DNA of 33,668 bases from Rhizobiaceae bacterium (GTDB lineage Bacteria > Pseudomonadota > Alphaproteobacteria > Rhizobiales > Rhizobiaceae): assembly GCA_028279875.1 (NCBI GenBank), contig JANQMU010000101.1:1-33668 (forward strand). The letters run 5' to 3'. Position 1 is the stretch's first letter. The number at the start of each line of letters is the position of its first letter. Below the pieces are notes generated by a model. The model worked only from the letters and a program-made list of their open reading frames with translations, had not been told where the DNA came from and ran no database searches. Positions 24,000-30,385 of the stretch are shown here, piece by piece. The translations under genes were made by a program, and so were the position numbers.

Positions 24000-25315
24000 G
24001 ATTTCATCCCCGTTTGTGCCTTGCCCCACCAGGTGCCGGCCAGCGGCTTGCCGCCGACAAAGGCATCGGCGCCCAGCTCATCCTGAATGCGCAGGCATTC
24101 GTTCCATTTGGCCATGCGTTCGGATCGGGTGAACGAGCCGACCTTGAGCTGGCCGGCGCCGAGCCCGACCGACAAATGGCTGATCGATACGTCCTCGGTC
24201 TCGCCCGACCGGGCCGACACCACGCTTCGGTATCCCGCTTTGCGGGCCGCGTCCAGCGTTTCGATGGACTCAGTGACCGTCCCGGCCTGGTTGACCTTGA
24301 TCAGCACCGCGTTGCAGGCGCCGTGGGCCGCGGCGTCCCGCACCAGGCCGGCATTGGTGACCAGATAGTCATCGCCGATGATCTGCACGCGCTCGCCGAA
24401 CTCACGGGTAAAGGCCCGCATGCCCGTCGGATCGCCTTCCGCCAGCGGGTCTTCGATGGACGCGATCGGATAGGCGTCGAGCCAGCGCCCGAGCATGGCG
24501 ATCATGCCGTCCGAATCGAGCGTCCGGTTTTCGAGTGCCAGGCGGTAGACGCCGTCGGCGCCGAACTCGGACGCCGCGATGTCGAGCGAGATGACCACCC
24601 GTTCGCCGGGTGTCTCCCCCGCATGTTCGATGGCCTGGACCAGGGTTTCCAGTGCTTCCTCATTGCTGTCGAAGACCGGCCACCAGCCGCCTTCATCGGC
24701 AACGCCTGATATCCGGCCCTTTTTCGACATGATCGCCCCGGCGGCGAAGTAGATTTCGCTGGTGACCTCCATCACCTCTTCGAAACTGCCGGCGCCGGGC
24801 ACCATGATCATGAAATCCTGGACATCCACCCGCCGCCCGGCATGGGCGCCGCCGCCGAAAATCTGGATCTCGGGCAGCGGTATGGAGGGCGTGTGCCGGT
24901 ATTGGTCCGCCAGATGCCGCCAAAGCGGTTTCCCTGCCGCCGCGGCTGCGGCGTGCAGGACACTCAGAGAAGTGGCGACCGTCGCATTGCCGCCGAGCGT
25001 TGCCTTCAGGGCCGAGCTGTCCAGCCCAAGGATGATGGTGTCGATCTCGGCCTGGTTCCGGGCGTCCTGCCCGATCAGCGCTGGGGCGATTACGTCGCTG
25101 ACGCTGGCCAGCGCCCGGCCGACATCCATGCCGCGCAGGGCGGTGCCGCCATCGCGCAGGTCGGTGGCCTCGCGGGTGCCGCGCGACGCGCCGGCCGGTG
25201 CGATCGCCCGTCCCCGTGCGCCGCCCTCAAGCACCACATCCACTTCGACGGTCGGATTGCCGCGTGAGTCCCAGACACGCCGCGCCCGGACGGATGTGAT
25301 GTCGCTGCTGGCCAT
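23996..25315 (-). CDS. Enolase paralogue with altered active site
   Basis: The 439-aa protein aligns end to end with enolase (2-phosphoglycerate to phosphoenolpyruvate). Compared with yeast enolase it keeps the loop Ser (Ser44), His158 (H159), Glu208 (E211), metal ligands Asp245, Glu288 and Asp315, the base Lys340 (K345), Arg369 and Lys391 (K396). Two residues near the leaving C3-hydroxyl differ: Asp167 replaces E168 (VQDFMI, codon GAT), and Ala368 replaces H373 (VSARSGETED, codon GCC). Asp-Glu-Gly-Gly is preceded by Ala instead of Gly, and WWP replaces the usual segment. It lies immediately after an APH-type kinase gene and overlaps the FAH-type gene. A catabolic enolase for a larger 2-phospho acid is inferred; impaired ordinary enolase is the alternative. 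Confidence 0.85.
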   Translation of the reverse strand: MASSDITSVRARRVWDSRGNPTVEVDVVLEGGARGRAIAPAGASRGTREATDLRDGGTALRGMDVGRALASVSDVIAPALIGQDARNQAEIDTIILGLDSSALKATLGGNATVATSLSVLHAAAAAAGKPLWRHLADQYRHTPSIPLPEIQIFGGGAHAGRRVDVQDFMIMVPGAGSFEEVMEVTSEIYFAAGAIMSKKGRISGVADEGGWWPVFDSNEEALETLVQAIEHAGETPGERVVISLDIAASEFGADGVYRLALENRTLDSDGMIAMLGRWLDAYPIASIEDPLAEGDPTGMRAFTREFGERVQIIGDDYLVTNAGLVRDAAAHGACNAVLIKVNQAGTVTESIETLDAARKAGYRSVVSARSGETEDVSISHLSVGLGAGQLKVGSFTRSERMAKWNECLRIQDELGADAFVGGKPLAGTWWGKAQTGMKS

Positions 25316-26320
25316 CTACGCTTCAACTCCATTGTCGACCCGGCCAAGGAAGTCAGGCAGGGTCTTGGTGGGGCTTTCGATCAGGGACAGCGACAGCAGG
25401 CGCACGTGATCGCGGGCGGTGTCACTGAGATATTCGACCGGGGACTTGCCGTCGACCCGGGCCAGCATCAGCGCCGGCAGCAGGGCGCAGACCCGGGCTT
25501 CCAGTGCGCCGTGGTCCTCCCACGACACATGCGGCTGGTAGGCGGTCCAGAAATCCTTGATTTCCGTGTGCAGCACCGCGGCCATCTCCGGCAGGTGCAC
25601 GGCCTTCAGAACCAGATGATTGAGGCAGAATGCGATGTCGAAACACGGGTCTCCCATGGTTGCGCATTCGGCATCCAGGATCACCGGATGTCCGGTCCGC
25701 ATGAGGATGTTCTTCGGGCTCACATCGCCATGGATCAAAACCCGGTCCGTTGCGGCGAGCCCGTCCGCGAGGCTTCGCAACTGCGGTGAAACCGCCGCAT
25801 GCCGCCCGGCGGTGAACAGGAGATAGGGATCGATCCGCAGCGCATGAAAATCATCACTGTTTTCGAATCCGGTCCGGTCGAATGCCGGTTCGGTCGAAGC
25901 CGCGTGGATGCGCCCGATCACCCCGCCGACAGCGGCCGCTTCGCCCGCCGGGGGTTCTGCCCGCAACAGCGCCTGTTTCCAGTTGTAAACCTGATCGGGC
26001 GGCAGAAACTCCATCGCAAAGCCGTTTTCCCGTTCGGACCGGCCGTAAAGACGCGGCACCGATCGGGGCGCGACGGATGCCGCGAAAGCCAGCCACGCAT
26101 ATTCGGCGCGGTTCCTGCGCAGGGGCGCCCGCCACTCTTCCCGGACCTTGAGTTTTTCAAGCGCGAATTTGACGCAGATCTGGCGGTCTCCCAGGTCCAC
26201 GACGCCGATGTCGGAGGCAACGCCGCCGGTCAGGGGACGCACCGAAACCACGTCGGCCGCGCCGCACAGGCCGAGGTCCTCGACGAGCGTTCGGCAACGG
26301 GTCTCGAAGGATTCAGACAC
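25316..26320 (-). CDS. APH-fold phosphotransferase (small-molecule kinase)
   Basis: The 334-aa protein belongs to the aminoglycoside phosphotransferase/choline kinase family. Visible landmarks are a nucleotide loop near TGG (31-33), the ATP-contacting Lys51, the catalytic loop HGDVSPKN (197-204, Asp199 and Asn204) and the metal site DAECA (Asp216, Glu218). Relatives phosphorylate hydroxyls of choline, methylthioribose, homoserine or sugars. The start is a GTG at 26320, the only sensible start before the conserved region, with a poor ribosome site. Its stop abuts the enolase-paralogue ATG with no gap. As first gene of the operon under the LacI operator, it may phosphorylate the growth substrate or sugar acid. 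Antibiotic resistance is unlikely in this context. Confidence 0.8.
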   Translation of the reverse strand: MSESFETRCRTLVEDLGLCGAADVVSVRPLTGGVASDIGVVDLGDRQICVKFALEKLKVREEWRAPLRRNRAEYAWLAFAASVAPRSVPRLYGRSERENGFAMEFLPPDQVYNWKQALLRAEPPAGEAAAVGGVIGRIHAASTEPAFDRTGFENSDDFHALRIDPYLLFTAGRHAAVSPQLRSLADGLAATDRVLIHGDVSPKNILMRTGHPVILDAECATMGDPCFDIAFCLNHLVLKAVHLPEMAAVLHTEIKDFWTAYQPHVSWEDHGALEARVCALLPALMLARVDGKSPVEYLSDTARDHVRLLSLSLIESPTKTLPDFLGRVDNGVEA

Positions 26321-26343
26321 GGGAAACTCGATTACATCTTGCT

Positions 26344-26359
26344 TTGTTCACGTGAACAA
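26344..26359. promoter_or_regulatory. Perfect 16-bp palindrome: likely LacI-family operator
   Basis: TTGTTCACGTGAACAA is a perfect palindrome centred on a CG step, as expected for LacI/GalR operators. It lies 24 bp upstream of the kinase start and about 58 bp upstream of the lacI-type gene, so one operator could control both directions. Binding by the adjacent LacI protein is inferred but strongly suggested by position and symmetry. Confidence 0.8.
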
Positions 26360-26416
26360 CTAGACTGGCGGACAACGCCTGTCAAGCCAGGCAGGACAGG
26401 ATACGAGGGGCCTTCA

Positions 26417-27412
26417 TTGTCGGATCGGGTCACCATCAAATCGATCGCCCGGGATCTGGGCATTTCCCACATGACGGTGTCGCGCGCGCTGTCGAACCAT
26501 CCCAATGTCAGCGAAGAGACGCGCAGGGCGGTCCTCGCGCGGGCGGAGGAACTGGGTTATGTCAGAAGCGCGGCGGCCAAGGCCATGCGCGGTGACGGCA
26601 CCAGGATCGTCGGCCTGCTCCTGCCGACCCTTGTCAACGAATTCTACGCTCGATTTGCCGATACGCTTGCCGCCGCCTGCGAAGAAAAGGCCCTGCATCT
26701 GATCATTCATCTCACCAATGACGAACCGCAAAAGGAGAGACAGGCCCTTTTGCGGCTACGGGAGGTGCAGGCCGGCGCGGTCATCATGGTGCCGGCGCCC
26801 GCTGCGGGGGAGGGCGAAGACAGGAATCTGCGCAGCCTTCGGGTCGTGCAGTTCATTCGCCAGCGACCGCTGGAGTTTCCTGCCTCGGCCCTGCTGATTG
26901 GCGACGGGCCGGCGATTGAAGACGCCGTCAACCACCTCGTGGCCGCCGGGCATTCGAAGATCGGCTATATCGGCGCCGATCCCGTTCTGTCTTCGGGCCG
27001 CGGCCGCCTGGCCGCCTTTACCGAAGCGATGGAGGGCAAGGGAAAAACGGTCGCTGCGGAGCTTGTCAGGACCGCGCCGCCATCCTTTGAGATGGGATGC
27101 CGGAGCCTGGTGTCACTGCTCGAAGGCAAGCGGGCGACAGCGGTCGTCTGTGGCGGTTTCGAAATCTCCAGCGGCGCCCTCGAGGCGTGTCTTCGCCAGG
27201 GACTGGACATGCCCGGCGACATGGCGTTTGTCGGCTATGGTGATCCGGCGCACTATGCCTGGATCAATGGCGGGATTTCGACCATCTCCCTGCCGGTGAA
27301 CGCACTGGCTCGTGAGGCGGCAGCGATCCTTGACAGGTCCATGACCGGGGACGGCGAGGGGGTCGCCACGATCACATTTCCGGCCGCCTTCCTGAAGCGG
27401 CGTTCGGCGTGA
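26417..27412 (+). CDS. LacI-family transcriptional regulator
   Basis: The 331-aa regulator has the LacI N-terminal helix-turn-helix and hinge (VTIKSIARDLGIS, SHMTVSRAL, then the hinge Leu region to about residue 60) and a sugar-binding-like effector domain (about 62-330, opening IVGLLLPTLVNEFY). The start is TTG at 26417: GAGGGG lies at 26405-26410 and the HTH then begins a few residues in. The frame is open back to 25799 but runs antisense through the kinase gene. It is divergent from the kinase-enolase operon across a 16-bp palindrome and so is the probable repressor. The inducer is likely a sugar, sugar acid or phosphorylated intermediate. Confidence 0.9.
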   Translation: MSDRVTIKSIARDLGISHMTVSRALSNHPNVSEETRRAVLARAEELGYVRSAAAKAMRGDGTRIVGLLLPTLVNEFYARFADTLAAACEEKALHLIIHLTNDEPQKERQALLRLREVQAGAVIMVPAPAAGEGEDRNLRSLRVVQFIRQRPLEFPASALLIGDGPAIEDAVNHLVAAGHSKIGYIGADPVLSSGRGRLAAFTEAMEGKGKTVAAELVRTAPPSFEMGCRSLVSLLEGKRATAVVCGGFEISSGALEACLRQGLDMPGDMAFVGYGDPAHYAWINGGISTISLPVNALAREAAAILDRSMTGDGEGVATITFPAAFLKRRSA

Positions 27413-27427
27413 GGCGGTCACCGCATC

Positions 27428-28210
27428 CTATGCAGATTTGCCCATACTTTTCAGGTAGCTGTCGAATATGGCGTTCATATTGTCCTGATAGTCCTTCTGC
27501 ACCTTGATGCCGGCATCGAACATGTCGCCGAAGAGCTTGTCATAGGGATTGGGATTGTCTTCCGGCGCCGGTTCCTTGTCGTCCTGCAGGCCGGGAAATC
27601 CCATTTTCATCATATTGTCGAGCATGTCGGCAAACGGATTCTGCGGCGGTGAGGCGTCTGGCTTTGCACCGCTGCCGAACATCGACTCCATCATCTGGCC
27701 GAGCGGATTGACGGTACCGGCCGGCACCGCGCCGCCCGACTGGCCCATCATCTGGCCCATCAGGTCGGCAAACGCATTGCCGCTGCCGCCGGCGGTCGAC
27801 TGCTTGAACATGCCGCCCATCATCGTTGTGGCCAGCACCGGCAGCATCTGTTTGAGGATATCCTGACCGATCCCGGTGGCCAGTGCCGCCTGCTGCGCAA
27901 CCGCGCGGCTCACCTCCTTCGAGCCGAACAGATGGCCGAGGATGCCGTTGCCCTCCGCGATACCCTGCGGTGAAAATGCATCGCTCAGATTGTCGAAATA
28001 ATGGGCGTGCCGGCCGCCGGCCAGCGCCTGCATGAAATTGCCGATATCCTGGGGGCTCCCGGTATTGCGCTTCAGGCCGGTCGAAAAGGCCGGCATCAGG
28101 GCCTCCATGGCCCGCGTCACCTGATCCGTGTCGAGCCCGAACTGGCGTGACATGGCCTTGGCCGCCTCGCCCTGCTGGGCCTGCATCATCATGTCGTAAA
28201 GCGGCAGCAT
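27428..28210 (-). CDS. DUF937 family protein
   Basis: The 260-aa protein carries a DUF937-type region in its N-terminal two thirds (a helical repeat that includes GILGHLFG and QMLPVLATTMMGG). A Gly/Met/Pro-rich stretch follows and then a short helical C-terminus (MFDAGIKVQKDYQDNM). No signal peptide or membrane segment is seen. The function of DUF937 is not known. The start at 28210 follows GGAGGG; a longer frame to 28243 lacks support. It converges on the lacI-type gene with a 15-bp gap and seems to stand alone. Confidence 0.72.
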   Translation of the reverse strand: MLPLYDMMMQAQQGEAAKAMSRQFGLDTDQVTRAMEALMPAFSTGLKRNTGSPQDIGNFMQALAGGRHAHYFDNLSDAFSPQGIAEGNGILGHLFGSKEVSRAVAQQAALATGIGQDILKQMLPVLATTMMGGMFKQSTAGGSGNAFADLMGQMMGQSGGAVPAGTVNPLGQMMESMFGSGAKPDASPPQNPFADMLDNMMKMGFPGLQDDKEPAPEDNPNPYDKLFGDMFDAGIKVQKDYQDNMNAIFDSYLKSMGKSA

Positions 28211-28471
28211 CGTCCGACCCTCCTGCGCCCGTCGCCCGCGCAATGCAGGGCGACACCTGGTTCAGTATAGATTCAGATTTTTTCCAGGCAATGCGGCCTG
28301 GACACCGATTTCCGCAGCGGCATTGCCCGTCCGATACGCACTGGATGTTGTCCCGGCAGCCCATTTCCCAGCGGCTCCGAAACCTTTCGAAATGCGGAAG
28401 GCACAGATGTCGGTCCTTCGACCCGGTTCCATTTTGGCGTATGGTTTCAAAGGTCTGCAAGTTTTGTCATT

Positions 28472-28482
28472 TTGTATACATA
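28472..28482. promoter_or_regulatory. GTATAC site upstream of the second gntR gene
   Basis: TTGTATACATA contains GTATAC at 28474-28479 with a TTGTATACAT context, about 70 bp before the regulator start. It resembles the sites in the peptide-transporter region and a common FCD-GntR operator core. It is a candidate autoregulatory site for the adjacent regulator. Cross-talk with the first GntR is possible but untested. Confidence 0.4.
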
Positions 28483-28515
28483 AATGGCAGATATAAGAGT
28501 TTTTGCATATAAAAA

Positions 28516-28542
28516 TTGACTCACTAACCAGTTTTGTATAAT
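28516..28542 (+). promoter_or_regulatory. Promoter-like -35/-10 pair before the second gntR gene
   Basis: TTGACT (28516-28521) and a perfect TATAAT (28537-28542) are separated by 15 bp, slightly shorter than the usual 16-18. The -10 lies only 8 bp before the ATG at 28551, so a transcript from here would be nearly leaderless. The pair is the best sigma70-like match I noticed in the window. Confidence 0.5.
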
Positions 28543-28550
28543 TATGGCCT

Positions 28551-29288
28551 ATGGCGATCGTGGACATAAGCAATCGGATATCCAACCTCGACTCCGATGA
28601 GACGGATACGCTCAGCGACTCGATTCGACGGCATCTGGCGGATGAAATCCTCGCCGGTAGGTTTCCGGTCAACCACCGGCTCGACGAACAGGAACTGGCG
28701 GCCAAGTTCGAGGTCTCCCGCACCCCGGTCCGCGAAGCGATCAGACAACTGGCCTCAGCCGGACTGGTCGATATCCGGCCTCGCCGTGGAGCTGTCGTCG
28801 TCTCCGTCGATCCCGACAAGATCGGCCAGGCCTTCGAGGCCGCCGCGGATCTCGAAGCGCTGTCCGCCGGCTGGGCCGCGATGCGTGCCACATTGGTTGA
28901 AATGACCGAATTGATCGATCTTCACGAAATGTGCGCGGGCGCGATCACCGGTGCGACACCTGATGAATTTGCGGCGGCCAATCGCGAATTTCATGACAAG
29001 ATTGCCGATCTGGCGAGAAACGAGAGCCTCAAATCGGCGACCCGCCTGGTGCGTGTGCAGACGGCACCGTTTCAAAGGGCGCAGTTTCAATCAGCGCAGG
29101 AGCGCGAGCGCTCCCAGAAGGACCACGGCGAAATCCTGGCCGCCATTTGCAACCAGGACCGGCAGGCAGCCGAGCGCGCGATGAAAAACCATATCCTGCG
29201 CGCCAGCCTGGCCGCATTGCGACACGAGAACAACAAGAAGAACAAGACGGATGAAACCATCATCCCGGAATCAAAAAGGAGGAAGTGA
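28551..29288 (+). CDS. GntR-family transcriptional regulator, FCD type
   Basis: The 245-aa regulator has an N-terminal winged helix (about residues 20-85; FEVSRTPVREAIRQLA) and an FCD domain (about 95-225) with NREFHDKIADLARNESL and a late KDHGEILAAI, which supply likely metal-binding His residues. The ATG at 28551 sits 8 bp after a TATAAT box and has no Shine-Dalgarno. It is directly followed, 1 bp after its stop, by the binding-protein gene of a sulfonate-type transporter, so it is probably the regulator and first gene of that operon. The ligand may be the sulfate ester or its alcohol product. Confidence 0.85.
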   Translation: MAIVDISNRISNLDSDETDTLSDSIRRHLADEILAGRFPVNHRLDEQELAAKFEVSRTPVREAIRQLASAGLVDIRPRRGAVVVSVDPDKIGQAFEAAADLEALSAGWAAMRATLVEMTELIDLHEMCAGAITGATPDEFAAANREFHDKIADLARNESLKSATRLVRVQTAPFQRAQFQSAQERERSQKDHGEILAAICNQDRQAAERAMKNHILRASLAALRHENNKKNKTDETIIPESKRRK

Positions 29289-29289
29289 A

Positions 29290-30285
29290 ATGAGAGTGTT
29301 GTCAACCCGCCGCGGCATATTGTGCGCGGCTCTGGCCGGCTTCTTGATCGCCGGAAGCGCGCCGCCGGCGGAGGCCGGCGACAAGATACGGCTGAGTTCG
29401 CGCTCCGCGAATTGGGATATCGTCCTGATTGAGAGCGGCGTTGCCGAAAAATACGGCCTCGAGATCGAACTCGTGCCGATGAAAACCGGCACCGAAGTCA
29501 CCGAGGCGCTGGTTGGCGGTGCGGTCGATGTCGGCAGTGTCGGTGAAACGCCATTGACGTCCCTGCTGGCGAAGACCGATGTGGTCGGCGTCATCGGCAC
29601 AGCGGTTTCCACCGATGGCAGCTATGCGCAGGTGGTTGTCCAGAAGGACTCGCCCATCCAGTCCATCGACGATCTCAAGGGCAAGAAAATCGCCACCAAG
29701 ATCGGTTCCGGTTCCTATCGCGCCCTGAACGATTGGTGCGCGAAAAACGCGTGCAGTCTCAATGATTTCGAGATCCTGAACACAGCGCCCAATGCGATTC
29801 TCGCCGCCATTGAAGCCGGTTCCGTAGATGCCGGAATCTGGTTTGCGCCGACGACCTCGATCGCCGTCGCAAAGGGCTTCGGCCGGATCATGATGAATTT
29901 CAAGGGTGCCAATGAAGGTCAGGCAAGCTGGGTCGTCAACCGTGCATTCGCCGAAGAAAATCCGGAGCTGGTCGTCAAGTTTCTGGCCGCAACCATGGAT
30001 GCGCAGAACATATTGGTCAACGACCATGATGAGGCCGCCAGGCTGCTGGAAGTCGGGATGCAGAAACGCGGCCGGGATCTGACGGCCGATATCCTCAAAA
30101 TGGGCCTCGCCGATTTCGACTATGCGTCGAGCATGGACGCCGACCGAAAGATACGTGTCTTCAACGGCGTTTTCGACAGCTTGAAAGCGGCCGGGAAACT
30201 GCGCGGCGACCGTCCCGATTTCACGCCGGCGCTGATGCCCGAATTTCACGACAAGGCGGCTGCTTTGGTCAAGCAAACCAATTGA
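29290..30285 (+). CDS. Sulfonate/nitrate/taurine-type ABC transporter substrate-binding protein
   Basis: The 331-aa periplasmic receptor resembles SsuA/TauA/NMT1-type proteins. It has an N-terminal signal sequence (RRGILCAALAGFLIAG, cleavage probably after AEA at residue 29), then a mature domain with GVAEKYGLEIELVPM, VDVGSVGETPLTSLLA and DLKGKKIATKIGSGSY. Start at 29290 with AGGAGG upstream, inside the end of the gntR gene. The sulfatase gene immediately downstream suggests that the ligand is an organic sulfate ester rather than a sulfonate. Binding specificity cannot be read directly. Confidence 0.85.
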   Translation: MRVLSTRRGILCAALAGFLIAGSAPPAEAGDKIRLSSRSANWDIVLIESGVAEKYGLEIELVPMKTGTEVTEALVGGAVDVGSVGETPLTSLLAKTDVVGVIGTAVSTDGSYAQVVVQKDSPIQSIDDLKGKKIATKIGSGSYRALNDWCAKNACSLNDFEILNTAPNAILAAIEAGSVDAGIWFAPTTSIAVAKGFGRIMMNFKGANEGQASWVVNRAFAEENPELVVKFLAATMDAQNILVNDHDEAARLLEVGMQKRGRDLTADILKMGLADFDYASSMDADRKIRVFNGVFDSLKAAGKLRGDRPDFTPALMPEFHDKAAALVKQTN

Positions 30286-30292
30286 CGGCCGC

Positions 30293-30339
30293 GGGCCCGC
30301 TGAAATGCGGGCCCTGGCGGGTCGCCCGACCTCCCGGGC
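30293..30339 (+). other. Two stem-loops between binding-protein and sulfatase genes
   Basis: GGGCCCGC (30293-30300) pairs with GCGGGCCC (30307-30314) around TGAAAT. A second hairpin closes CGCCCG with CGGGCG just downstream, up to about 30339. No T-run follows. They fill much of the 100-bp gap after the binding-protein gene and may stabilise its message or reduce read-through, as proposed for the other two transporter operons here. Confidence 0.5.
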
Positions 30340-30385
30340 GGCCGCGCCTTCCCGATCCTTCTGATCAAAGACGCGCGGAGTGTCC

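Larger units (their letters stand above)
28211..28550. other. 340-bp intergenic region between DUF937 gene and second gntR
   Basis: This gap must hold the leftward promoter of the DUF937 gene and the rightward promoter of the GntR gene. The right 110 bp are clearly AT-rich relative to the surroundings and contain the GTATAC site and a promoter-like pair described separately. The left part shows no gene, tRNA or strong hairpin that I can support. Confidence 0.6.

Noticed and set aside
25316..26320. Aminoglycoside-resistance gene
   Set aside because: The APH fold is shared by many metabolic kinases. Coupling to an enolase paralogue and catabolic enzymes under a LacI regulator points to metabolism instead.
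25799..26416. Upstream extension of the lacI reading frame
   Set aside because: It would run antisense through the kinase gene and across the operator. The TTG at 26417 has a good ribosome site and places the helix-turn-helix at the N-terminus.
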